DNA of 64,000 bases from Treponema sp. (GTDB lineage: Bacteria; Spirochaetota; Spirochaetia; Treponematales; Treponemataceae): assembly GCA_024402635.1 (NCBI GenBank), contig JAKSTJ010000005.1, positions 1-64,000 on the forward strand, written 5' to 3'. Positions 16,629-26,300 of this stretch are shown in pieces. A model generated the notes under the pieces. That model had not been told where the DNA came from and searched no databases. It saw nothing but the letters and a program-made list of their open reading frames with translations. A program made the position numbers and the translations under genes. Numbering within the stretch: the first letter of the stretch is position 1; every line of letters begins with the position of its first letter.

Positions 16629-18503
16629 TTAAATCCGACGATTTTTTTTCTGGATTTTTTCGTTATACATTAATTTATCTGCTTCAGAGAACATTTCTCT
16701 AAAGGATTTTTTCTTTGAAGTATAAACGCCAATACTTGTAGAAACTTCATATTCTTTACAGGAACTTAAATTATAATCTTCAAGATATTTATCTACTTTT
16801 TCTTTTATAATCTGTTCATCAACATCACCAAGATAAAGACCTAAAATTTCATCCCCACCATATCTGCAGAAAAAAGCTTCTATATCCTTTGGAATTGATT
16901 CAGAAAGGGCTTTTCCAACAATTCTGATTGCTTCATCCCCTTCATTATGGCTGTAATTGTCATTTATAAATTTAAGATTATCCAGGTCACACATGGCAAG
17001 AGTGATGTTTTCAATTGATTCATCTTTTAAAACAGAATTATATAATCGTGTAAAACCATTGCGATTAAGAAGACCTGTAAGAGAATCATGCTGGTACATA
17101 ACTTCAATTTTCTTTAATAACTGACGCTGATACTGCATATTTCTAAATCCTGAAATTGCTGTTCCAACCCAGGTACTAATCTGACCAACTTTTGTATAAT
17201 TCTGCTTATCATAACTGCAAAAACAGAAACACAAATAGCCTAATGGAGTATCAATATTATGAAGTGCAGTAAAAATTAAAGGATATGTATAATAATCCAG
17301 AATATCTTTCATTCTTGGAATTAATTCTTCAGTTTTAATATAGTATCCGCCTGGTTTTTCTTTATTATCTGAATCCAGACAAACATACATTGATTTTCCA
17401 TAAGTGGTAGAACTATGGCTGATATTTGGGTCTACAGTATAATCAAGACATTCAGATTTAAGCAAAACAAATGCATTATATAAAAGTGGATGACTTAATA
17501 TTTCTGTTACCTGTTCAATTGATTCACAATCATGAATTGTATACGAAAGATTGCTTAATGAAACATTCTCTCCTCTATATCTGTTAAATGCATTTGTAAC
17601 ATAACAAATATAATCAAGAGAATCAGCTCTTAATTCCGGATGACAACCACAAGATTCATTTATAAGAAGTGATGAATCTACTTTTCGTTCACAAACCGGA
17701 AGTTTATTATCAATAATTTCATTTATAAATTTTGCAGTTTCTTGTCCAAGTAAATTATGATCACATAAAGCAGTAGTGATTTTTGGATTTGAATAATAAA
17801 TCTGATCGATTCCGTCAAAACCTGTAACAAGAACATCGTCTGGACAATCAAAACCATTTTGTCTTAAAACCGATATAACAGTCAGAGCCATAATATCATT
17901 GGCACAAATAATTGCTTCCGGAATATTTTTTGAATCAATTAACTTTTGAGTAGCAATTCTTGTAGGAATATCCCAGAAATCACCATAACTGACCATTTCG
18001 TTTGAAAATGGAATGTCATGTTCAATCAGAACTTCTTTAAATATTTCCAGACGATCGTTAGATTGAACAGAATCTTCCCTTCCTGCCATAAAATGAAGAT
18101 TTCTAATATTGTGATGTTCAATAATATGGCGAACAACCTGCTCAAATCCGGAGTTTAGTGAATAAGAAATACTGTAATTATCCGAAGAAGAATTTCCTAT
18201 TATTATAACAGGAATTTCTTTTTGTTTTGCATTTGAAATGATTTTCTGCTTTACCAGTTTATCCTGAATATCCTGATCAGAAATAATAATGGCATCGGCA
18301 ATATCATAATTAATTAAATCGAAAATCTTTCTGGTTCCATCATTTGCTTTGTTTTTTCTGTACAAATCAGATTCTGTACAAAAAACCATAATACGCCAGC
18401 CTGATTTTTTTAAAGATTCATTTAAACTTGAGATAAACGCACAAAAGCGATCTTCATAGATTTTGGCTGTACATACTACAAGAATTTTGTAACCATAAAG
18501 CAT
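16629..18503 (-). CDS. LacI-like sensor domain fused to GGDEF diguanylate cyclase
   Basis: A 624-residue cytoplasmic-looking protein with no membrane segment and no helix-turn-helix. Residues about 1-285 resemble the sugar-binding fold of LacI/GalR regulators (SNDRLEIFKEVL, ICANDIMALTVI, VTGFDGI), ending in ESCGC (283-287). A GAF-like linker region (about 300-450) is followed by the cyclase domain, with DSLTGLLNRNGF at 473-484 and the active-site RYGGDEI at 547-553. No RxxD inhibitory site stands at the usual place, so product feedback may be absent. It likely makes c-di-GMP in response to a small ligand. It is wedged between prfA (15 bases) and prmC (2 bases). Confidence 0.85.
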   Translation of the reverse strand: MLYGYKILVVCTAKIYEDRFCAFISSLNESLKKSGWRIMVFCTESDLYRKNKANDGTRKIFDLINYDIADAIIISDQDIQDKLVKQKIISNAKQKEIPVIIIGNSSSDNYSISYSLNSGFEQVVRHIIEHHNIRNLHFMAGREDSVQSNDRLEIFKEVLIEHDIPFSNEMVSYGDFWDIPTRIATQKLIDSKNIPEAIICANDIMALTVISVLRQNGFDCPDDVLVTGFDGIDQIYYSNPKITTALCDHNLLGQETAKFINEIIDNKLPVCERKVDSSLLINESCGCHPELRADSLDYICYVTNAFNRYRGENVSLSNLSYTIHDCESIEQVTEILSHPLLYNAFVLLKSECLDYTVDPNISHSSTTYGKSMYVCLDSDNKEKPGGYYIKTEELIPRMKDILDYYTYPLIFTALHNIDTPLGYLCFCFCSYDKQNYTKVGQISTWVGTAISGFRNMQYQRQLLKKIEVMYQHDSLTGLLNRNGFTRLYNSVLKDESIENITLAMCDLDNLKFINDNYSHNEGDEAIRIVGKALSESIPKDIEAFFCRYGGDEILGLYLGDVDEQIIKEKVDKYLEDYNLSSCKEYEVSTSIGVYTSKKKSFREMFSEADKLMYNEKIQKKNRRI

Positions 18504-18518
18504 TATTGTTTACCAGTC

Positions 18519-19613
18519 CTATGCATTACTTTCCAGTGTTGTAACATCTGCTGCCAGTTGCTCTTCTTTTGCATAAACATTAAGAGCATCAAGCATATCA
18601 TCCATATTACCCATCATAAATCCTGGTAAGTTATGAGCACTGTAATTAATACGGTGATCTGTTACACGATCCTGTGGGAAGTTATAAGTACGGATTTTTT
18701 CTGAACGGGCACCAGAACCTACCATACTAGATCTTGCTGCTGCACGTTCTTCCTGTTTTTTAGATTCTTCCAGATCAAAAAGACGGGCACGAAGTACTCT
18801 GAATGCTTTTTCTTTATTTTTAATCTGTGATTTTTCATCCTGCTGAATTACAACAAGACCAGTTGGAATATGTGTTAAACGAACTGCAGAGTCTGTTGTA
18901 TTAACACACTGTCCACCAGGACCACCGGCACGCATTACATCAACACGAACATCACCTGGTTTAATTTCAATTTCTGTTTCTTCTGCTTCTGGTAAAACTG
19001 CAACTGTAGCAGTAGAAGTCTGTAAACGTCCCTGTGATTCAGTTTGAGGTACACGCTGTACTCGATGAACTCCAGATTCCCATCTTAAAGTTCCATATAC
19101 AAATTTTCCTGAAATTGAAGTAACAATCTTATTAAAACCACCAACTTCAGTTTCCTGAGCTTCCATTGTTTCTGTTTTCCAGCCTTTTCTTTCAGCAAGA
19201 TGTGTATACATTTCCCAAAGGTCACGTACAAATAATGAAGCTTCATCACCACCTGCAGCAGATCGAATTTCAAGAATAATATTTTTTTCATCAAGAGGAT
19301 CAGGTGGAACTAATTTTAATTTGATTTCTTCTTCCAGTTTTGGCTGACGTTCTTCCAGTTCCTTTAATTCTTCACGAGCCATTTCTTTCATTTCTGCATC
19401 ATCTTCTGCAGTAATCATTTCTTTGGCATCCTGAATACCTGAAAGAACTTTTTTATATTCTTCTGATAAAGCGCATACTTCTGTAAGATAACCATGTTCA
19501 CGCATTGTATCTTTATATTTTTTTGCATCTTTAACAAGATTTGGGTCCATTACTAAATCGCTAACTTCTTTAAAGCGTTTTTCACATTCATCTAATTTCT
19601 TTAATAAATCCAT
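18519..19613 (-). CDS. prfA: Peptide chain release factor 1
   Basis: A 364-residue class I release factor with GGPGGQ in the peptidyl-tRNA hydrolysis loop, the stop-codon-recognition region around HRVQRVPQTESQGR, and EKIRTYNFPQDRVTDHR near the C-terminus, as in RF1 (reads UAA and UAG). Length is normal. It is the first gene of a run with the GGDEF protein and prmC. The start is set by the standard RF1 N-terminus; an extended -10 box lies 8 bases before the ATG and no Shine-Dalgarno is seen. Confidence 0.95.
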   Translation of the reverse strand: MDLLKKLDECEKRFKEVSDLVMDPNLVKDAKKYKDTMREHGYLTEVCALSEEYKKVLSGIQDAKEMITAEDDAEMKEMAREELKELEERQPKLEEEIKLKLVPPDPLDEKNIILEIRSAAGGDEASLFVRDLWEMYTHLAERKGWKTETMEAQETEVGGFNKIVTSISGKFVYGTLRWESGVHRVQRVPQTESQGRLQTSTATVAVLPEAEETEIEIKPGDVRVDVMRAGGPGGQCVNTTDSAVRLTHIPTGLVVIQQDEKSQIKNKEKAFRVLRARLFDLEESKKQEERAAARSSMVGSGARSEKIRTYNFPQDRVTDHRINYSAHNLPGFMMGNMDDMLDALNVYAKEEQLAADVTTLESNA

Positions 19614-19621
19614 AATGAATT

Positions 19622-19630
19622 ATTTTATCA
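19622..19630 (-). promoter_or_regulatory. prfA extended -10 promoter, likely leaderless
   Basis: On the minus strand TGATAAAAT (TG at 19630-19629, TAAAAT at 19622-19627) ends 8 bases before the ATG at 19613, so transcription should start at or next to the start codon. Confidence 0.5.
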
Positions 19631-19655
19631 CAAAACCCGTGTTTATTTCTAGTCA

Positions 19656-19683
19656 TAAAAAAAGGAACCTCTTTCGAGATTCC
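19656..19683 (-). terminator. Terminator of the LysM/M23 gene
   Basis: Minus-strand reading gives GGAATCTC, loop GAAA (a GNRA tetraloop), GAGGTTCC, then seven or eight T. The stem is 8 bp with one U-G pair. It ends the gene at 19711 before prfA. Confidence 0.88.
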
Positions 19684-19710
19684 AAATTTAGTTTTTTTTC
19701 CAGGCTTTTT

Positions 19711-21303
19711 TTAGAAGTACAAGCCTGTAGAAGACGGATTAATTGTCTGGCCGTATCTGATTAATGTAAAGTGGAGATGAGGACCAGTACTCTGACCTGT
19801 ACTACCAACTTTACCAATAATAGTATTTGTATCTACATACTGACCTTTTTTAGCAATAATCTGGCTCATATGTCCATACAATGTCTGATAACCACCAGCA
19901 TGCTGAATCTTTACAAAGTTTCCATAAACATTTGTATATCCAGTTGAAATTACAGTTCCTGGACTAGCAGCATAAATTGGATTTCCAGTTGGAAGAGCCA
20001 AGTCAATACCAGAATGGTAAGAACGTTTGCTTGGATTAAATGGAGAATTACGCCAGCCATAAGGTGATGTTACACGATACTTGTTACGTAATGGTTTCTT
20101 CCATAAGATTCCTTCAATTTCGGAACGAGTTTCATTATCCATTTTTGCATCTGGAATGAAAACTGTTGATCCAACTGCGAATTCATCTGAAATGTTATTT
20201 TTCTGATTTACAAGAGCACATTTCTGAGCATCAACTTTGAATTTTTTTGCAAGACTGTCAGAAGTAATACCCTTAGATTTTACTGTATAAAGAAGACCTT
20301 TCATTGAAGGAATTTTCAAATATGAACCAATTGAAAGACTTCTGGTATTTTTGATTTCGTTTACACTAAAGAGTGTATCATTATCAAGACCGTATTTCTG
20401 TGAAATAGCACCGATTGTATCCCCTACTCTTACACGATAAATCTGATATGTAAGGGCTGGTGTTGAAGGAACAGAAACTTCATTACTTGTATGCTGTAAA
20501 TCTTCATAAAGTTCTGTTGTAGATTCAGTCATTACAGGAGTGATTGTATTATCAGAAACATCTTCAACTTTTGCTACAACTTCTCCTTCTGTAATTTCTG
20601 TAGTTTCAGCAACTGCAACTGCATTTTCTTCTGATGCATTTTCTGTAACTGCAACTTCTGTTGTCTCTGAAGAAACTGGAACATCTTCTATAACTGTTAC
20701 AATTTCTACTGTTTCGGCTTTTTCATTAATATCTTTTTTATCAGCAATATTGTTTACAGGAGCTTCTACTACAACAGTATCAGAGGTTTTATTAAGATCG
20801 GAAAAATCGTAATCTTCAAATGCAACTAAATCAACTGCGATTTTTCTTGGAATGTCTCTTTCAATATCAATAACATCAGCAATTGCTTCTGCGGAATCCC
20901 GTGTAAAGGTTCTTGTATCAAGATTTTCAAATTCTGAATCAGATTCTACAAAAAGTTCTTCGTTTATATCTGATGTTTCATAACTGTAACTATACAAATC
21001 TCTTGAAACAAAGAAACTGTCATCATCCAAATCCTGGAAAACCAGATCTTCTTCATCAATTTCAATAGCAGGTAAATAATCAGGATCAAGACTAGGATCA
21101 ATTGGGAATTCGTCTACAACGCCCATAAAATCGGAATAGTCTGCAAGGAAAACTGGTTGAGATGATGTTTCAAGGCCGCCAGTACCATTTGGATCTGAAA
21201 ATTTACCAATAGACACAACTGCTATACTGGTAAACATTGTACCAAATGAAAAAGAGAGAAGAGAACTTGTAATAATCTTTCCTAATTTCGACCTAAATAA
21301 CAT
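19711..21303 (-). CDS. LysM and M23 peptidase envelope protein
   Basis: A 530-residue exported cell-wall protein. An N-terminal membrane anchor or uncleaved signal (about 10-32) is followed by a long acidic Glu/Val/Thr-rich spacer (about 40-285), two LysM domains (about 288-332 and 338-385) and a LytM/M23 metallopeptidase domain (about 410-525). The zinc ligands are present: His430 and Asp434 in HSGID, and His511 in HLHF, with His509 and His478 as catalytic candidates. It should cut peptidoglycan cross-links or stem peptides, or activate amidases, in the periplasm. Similar anchored LysM/M23 proteins serve cell division. It is followed by its own terminator. Confidence 0.9.
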   Translation of the reverse strand: MLFRSKLGKIITSSLLSFSFGTMFTSIAVVSIGKFSDPNGTGGLETSSQPVFLADYSDFMGVVDEFPIDPSLDPDYLPAIEIDEEDLVFQDLDDDSFFVSRDLYSYSYETSDINEELFVESDSEFENLDTRTFTRDSAEAIADVIDIERDIPRKIAVDLVAFEDYDFSDLNKTSDTVVVEAPVNNIADKKDINEKAETVEIVTVIEDVPVSSETTEVAVTENASEENAVAVAETTEITEGEVVAKVEDVSDNTITPVMTESTTELYEDLQHTSNEVSVPSTPALTYQIYRVRVGDTIGAISQKYGLDNDTLFSVNEIKNTRSLSIGSYLKIPSMKGLLYTVKSKGITSDSLAKKFKVDAQKCALVNQKNNISDEFAVGSTVFIPDAKMDNETRSEIEGILWKKPLRNKYRVTSPYGWRNSPFNPSKRSYHSGIDLALPTGNPIYAASPGTVISTGYTNVYGNFVKIQHAGGYQTLYGHMSQIIAKKGQYVDTNTIIGKVGSTGQSTGPHLHFTLIRYGQTINPSSTGLYF

Positions 21304-21378
21304 TGTAGTAGACTTTTTCCAATTTATTTATTTTATCAACAAACTTAAAAAAATGCAAATCTTTATTTACTGACAGAT

Positions 21379-21975
21379 TTACTTTTTCTTAATTCCAACA
21401 AGATATGTTTCAAATGATTCAGCACGGCATGCTTCTGGTTTAAAACCTTTTGCAGATGTAAAAACTTCTCTCATAGATTTTAAGATTCTCTGCTGATCTC
21501 CGTTCTGGAATATTTTTACAGCAAAATTTCCGCCGGTTTTAAGCATTGTCTGTGCATACCAGACTGCCATTTCAACCAATTGTTCACTGCGGGCTGTATC
21601 TACAGTTCTGTTTCCTGTAGTTTTTGGGGCAGCATCACAAACAACAAGATCATATGGACCATTTTCTTTAATCTGCTTTCTGATTTCGGGAGCGTTCAAA
21701 TCACCCTGAATAAAAACAAGATTGTCACCTTTAACACTTTTTGCAAGAGGATTTAAATCACAGGATACAACTTTTCCTGTACCATCCATTGAACGTAAAA
21801 GAAAAGTTGTCCAGCTGCCTGGAGCAGAACCTAAATCTAAAACGGTAAAATTCTTTTTAATCATACCGAATTTTTCATCAATTTCTTTTAATTTATAAAC
21901 TGAACGGGCTGGATACCCTTCCGAAAATGCTTTTTGAGACCAAAAGTCTGGTTTTTCATAACTATTTGCTGGCAT
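21379..21975 (-). CDS. rlmE: 23S rRNA 2'-O-methyltransferase RlmE (FtsJ/RrmJ)
   Basis: A 198-residue FtsJ-type enzyme that in E. coli methylates U2552 in the A loop of 23S rRNA. The SAM motif LDLGSAPGSW is present, and the catalytic set K-D-K-E can be assigned to Lys28, Asp114, Lys154 and Glu189. Length fits the family. It lies 62 bases downstream of a second 2'-O-methyltransferase gene (RlmM) on the same strand. Confidence 0.92.
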   Translation of the reverse strand: MPANSYEKPDFWSQKAFSEGYPARSVYKLKEIDEKFGMIKKNFTVLDLGSAPGSWTTFLLRSMDGTGKVVSCDLNPLAKSVKGDNLVFIQGDLNAPEIRKQIKENGPYDLVVCDAAPKTTGNRTVDTARSEQLVEMAVWYAQTMLKTGGNFAVKIFQNGDQQRILKSMREVFTSAKGFKPEACRAESFETYLVGIKKK

Positions 21976-22037
21976 AGTCTTATTTTCGACAGTATTTAAT
22001 AAAATGTTAACTTTTTTAAACAGTAATATTGGGATTT

Positions 22038-23018
22038 CTATTTTCTGTTCCAGATCCAGGTAAGTTCGTGTTTATTGTAATTAAGATGAACAACTTTACT
22101 GTCTGGGATTGAAGCAAATTCTTTAATTAAAGGCCAGTCAATATCACCCTGCATTTTAATTGTACAAATCATATTGTCAGTAAGACCACTTTCCAGCCAT
22201 TCATTTATCCATTTTAGAAGTCGTTCTGGATAACAGATTACATCGCTGAATACCCAGTCTTTTTTTCCTAAATCCTGAGGTTTTAATGTAAAAGCATCAT
22301 GAGCCTGAAACTTTACAAGAGGATTTTTCATTAATTCTGGAGCCAGCTCTGCTCTGTCCACAGCATGAACTTTTGCACCTAAACCTACCAGTACCCAGGT
22401 CCAGCCACCAGGACAAGCTCCGGCTTCGAAACATTCCTGACCTTGATGAGGAAGTTCCACGTCATTTAATAAGGCAGCCATTGTTAAACTTTCCTGAATT
22501 TTTAAGTACGCACGGCTAGGTGGATTTTCATGATCTTCTATAAATGTAAGATTGCCTGCCGGTAGAAAAGAAGTTGTTTCTGCAGAAGCAATAAGAGTAT
22601 GTTCATCAATTAAGGTATATAAACCTATAGGACTTGCAGGAATTTTTACAGGAAACTTTCTTTCTTTCAAATTAATATATGGAAGTTTTTCCTGAATTAA
22701 TTGTGCTCTGCGGTAAAAATTATACTGATATGGTGCCCAATTTCTTTGAAGACTTTTTAAATAATTGGCAGCATCTCCAATTGAATCAAAAGTCAGGATA
22801 AAAGGGTCTTTCATAGTTGTTCTTGCCCAATATGGAAATTCACCGGAAGAAGCTTCTAAAAAAGACTGTTTATTTTCAAAATAAATTAAATCACCATAAC
22901 GATTTGAAGGTTTTTCGCAAAAGTTGAAACGGCGGTTTAATTCAGAAATAAGCATTTCTGACTGTTCCTGAAATGGCAAAAAAGCAATTCCATTTAATTT
23001 CTGAACATTTGTACCCAT
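22038..23018 (-). CDS. rlmM: RlmM-like 23S rRNA 2'-O-ribose methyltransferase
   Basis: A 326-residue protein with an N-terminal THUMP-like/RNA-binding part and a C-terminal Rossmann methyltransferase. The motif AGACPGGW (199-206) matches RlmM (YgdE), which in E. coli methylates C2498 of 23S rRNA. The preceding PPSRAYLKIQESL supplies the first catalytic Lys (173), and Asp259 and Lys288 fit the K-D-K-E set. It is somewhat shorter than the E. coli enzyme. AGAGG precedes the ATG; the PilZ gene ends 12 bases upstream. Confidence 0.82.
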   Translation of the reverse strand: MGTNVQKLNGIAFLPFQEQSEMLISELNRRFNFCEKPSNRYGDLIYFENKQSFLEASSGEFPYWARTTMKDPFILTFDSIGDAANYLKSLQRNWAPYQYNFYRRAQLIQEKLPYINLKERKFPVKIPASPIGLYTLIDEHTLIASAETTSFLPAGNLTFIEDHENPPSRAYLKIQESLTMAALLNDVELPHQGQECFEAGACPGGWTWVLVGLGAKVHAVDRAELAPELMKNPLVKFQAHDAFTLKPQDLGKKDWVFSDVICYPERLLKWINEWLESGLTDNMICTIKMQGDIDWPLIKEFASIPDSKVVHLNYNKHELTWIWNRK

Positions 23019-23030
23019 CTAAAACCTCTG

Positions 23031-23378
23031 CTAATCCTGAAATAAATCGTTGTTTAAGTTTTCAAGATATTCAATAAACTCTTTTAATCGTTTTTCGTCG
23101 GGAGAATATAGATTCATCATTCCGATTTCTGTTATATCATCGTGATCTACAACCCATCTTGGTTTACAGAGAAGAACAAATGGATCTTCATCAACAAGAC
23201 GGGACAGAGTAACATTTATTTTATATTCAGCGTCCATATCGACAGAAACAATACATGGAAAACGAATTCTACAACCTGAAATGCTTATATCTTCAAGAAT
23301 ACCAGGAAGAGCACAAAGTTCAGTGGCATTTACCCGGCCTATTTCGTTATATCTCATATACTGACGATTTTCGTTCAT
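23031..23378 (-). CDS. PilZ domain c-di-GMP-binding protein
   Basis: A 115-residue single-domain PilZ protein. RxxxR is at Arg5-Arg9 (RQYMR) and DxSxxG at Asp30-Gly35 (DISISG), the two c-di-GMP-contact motifs. It begins 20 bases after the stop of the giant surface-protein gene on the same strand and is probably cotranscribed with it and rlmM. It could regulate export or abundance of the giant protein in response to c-di-GMP (inference); in other spirochaetes PilZ proteins affect motility and virulence. Confidence 0.85.
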   Translation of the reverse strand: MNENRQYMRYNEIGRVNATELCALPGILEDISISGCRIRFPCIVSVDMDAEYKINVTLSRLVDEDPFVLLCKPRWVVDHDDITEIGMMNLYSPDEKRLKEFIEYLENLNNDLFQD

Positions 23379-23398
23379 TTTTATTTTCCTATTAAAAC

Positions 23399-26300
23399 CT
23401 ATTTTACAATCATTACTTTACGGGTTTCATCAATTCCGTTACCCATGATTCTTATAAAGTACATTCCTCTAGCACAAATCGAACCTGCGTTATTCTTACC
23501 ATCCCAAGTAAAGTAAGTTTCACCGGCTTTAAGAGTTCCTTTATTTAAATATGTAATAACACTTCCATCAAGAGTCATTACCATAATATTTACTTTGCCT
23601 TCTGTTTTTGTGTCCATTTTGATAACAGTTTTTTCACCATTAAGAGGATTGATTACGTTATTCAAAATAGTTACACCGCCACGCTGCAATGGAACAGTCT
23701 TTACTTTAAATGACCATAAATCGAAAGATGTTATGTCTTTATTATCCTTTAAGCGTAAAGCATATAAAGGTGCAGTGTCATCCATTGTATAGGTAAGTGT
23801 ATCAACATTCAAGAACGGAGTATGAACAATAGTAACAGGATTATCAGAATCTTTCATTAATCCAAAGAGATAAGAAACCTGATTTCCAGTAGCCCATGAA
23901 TTATATATAGAAGAATCTGTTATATTGAAGATAATTCCATCCTTTTTATCAGCTTTCCAATCACCCATGAGAGTTTTGAAATTGCCGTTTGTTACAGGTG
24001 CCAGTTTTGCCAGTTCTTTTGGAGATGGCAGCCATACACGGGCAGACGCATTAACATCTTTGTTGTAACGGGTAGAAACAGAATCTGGATCTGGATTATC
24101 TGAAATAAACATTTTTACTTCTACAGGAAGATTTGCATTTTCCTCTGTCCCATCTGTAATGTTTGAAACAATTACAACTGGTTTTCCATGTTCAAGAGAA
24201 CCAAAATTAACCTGTTCTTCATTCCAGTCGTGAACAGCCCAGCTTCCATCTTCATAAACTCCATTCATAATAAATGCATCTGGATCATCATTGTTTATCA
24301 TTGTTGGATCGTATGCATAATCTGGCAATACAACGTTTACTGCAAAGTCAGAAATTGAATGAGTTTTATACATCTGCATATAAATATTTGAATAGTCCTG
24401 AATAAATGTAACCAGCTGTCCACCAACATTTGTAAATGGATCGTAAGACTTCTGATTATATTTTCCAAAACTCTGTCCGTCATCATTATTGTTTGCATAA
24501 GTAAGACGAATATAAAGATTTTCTACATCTTCAAGAGTAACATTTCTTGTAAGTTTAAGTTTAATTCCTGTGTAATCGCTGTTAGAACGTTCATCAAGCC
24601 ATTGAGCTGGAGAATCAACTTTAATTCTAAGACTTTCAGCGGTATTGTTTGCAGCATAAACACCGCCGGTAATTTTACCAATATCGAAACAGTAAGGAAT
24701 AATTTCTTCAAAACTTTCAGGAATTGGACCTAAACTTGTATGAGTTGCTCCATCACCGTACATAATCTGCTTTGTAAGCTGTTTTGCAAATACAATATAC
24801 ATTTCATCTTTGCCAACAGGAGCTACTATAAAGTCAAAATCAGGTGGAGTCTGGTCAATAGAACCACCGCTTCCAGATTCAATTGCTCTAAGTCTGTTTC
24901 CTGCAAGGTCTGTAATATATGAAGTTGTGTCGTCATATGCAAGTTTGAATGTTGTATCAAATGCAAGATTTCTTACAGGAAGAGGAACTTTAATATAAAC
25001 GTTATCCAAAGTTTCTGGAATTGGATTACGAACATCTGATGAACCTACGAAAATTGGTGCAGTACCGCCAGAAAGAATGTTTCTGTTTGCAAATGGTTTA
25101 TCTGCAACAACGTCACTTGTGTTACCAAGTCCATAAGAGAATTTAGTTGCCTGATTATAATAAGTACAATATCGTAAACCACCACTAGTTCTGTCTGATG
25201 AAGGTGCACCTCCAGCAGTTGTATTAAATGGTCTTGAACCACCGAAATTATTATCAGCACAATAAGAATCATCAGAAAGTAATTCATGAGATGAAATTGC
25301 ACTGTCAAAATAACACCAGCCTTTACCTGTAATCCACCAGGCTTCTTTACCAGTTGCAGTTATAGCTGATCCAGATTTATTATCAAGAACATGGAATTCT
25401 ACTGCATCAAGTACAGAAGATGATTCATAACCATTTGTACCTAAAGTTTCGTAATATCGTTCTGCATCAAGTAAACCTGCACGATGGAAAGGAGCAATTT
25501 CTGGTTCATAAATATCCCATTCACCATAAATTCCTGAATAAGTTGTAGCACCGTATTTTAACTGTGAACTTGTACTGTCTACATCAAGCTGACGCTGTCC
25601 TATGTTATATAATTCCTGCTTATTATAAAGAGGAGTTGTACCGTCTAATTTAACAGCACAGTCTGTAACAAGAGGATTTGTATGAATTACTCTGAAATTA
25701 ACTGTTTCATCAATTAAATCAGCAGATTTCTGAAGCATTTCAACTTTTCCAGATGGAAGTTCAGCTTTTTCAATATAACCTTCCCAGTTATTGAATGTAA
25801 TTCCTGAATCAGTTTTAATTTCATTTACATAACCGGCAATTGAAAGTCTTAAACTGTATTTATCTGGACGATACAATGAGTTTACATATTTATCTTTTGA
25901 ACCTTGAGTTCCTGTATAAATGAGACCCTTTTCAATTGTTCCAAGACCTGCAAAACTTAAAGTTCCTTCCAGTGAAATATCATCATTCTGGAGAGCACCA
26001 AATTTATCTGTTACTTTTACGTTTTCATTTCCATTTTCAAAGTTACCGGCTTTAGCGGCTCTTTCAGTTTCATCTGCAGGAATCCAGATTTTATCTGCTG
26101 AAGTTTCACCAATTGTACCAAAGTTTACAAATTCTGAATAACGGAATTCAATAAAATTGTGAGAATCATATTTTTTCTGACTGGCAGCTACAGAATTCCA
26201 GTTATTATGTTTTTCCTGACCAGTTTTTACAGAAATAAGAACTGGACCTGTACTATCATAAACATCTGTAAATACTTTGTAATCATCACCTGCATCACCA

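Noticed and set aside
23399-23700. Type IX secretion C-terminal signal on the giant protein
   Set aside because: The end (GMYFIRI, RKVMIVK) looks similar to T9SS sorting domains, but it fits a FlgD-like Ig domain equally well and no T9SS gene is in the window.
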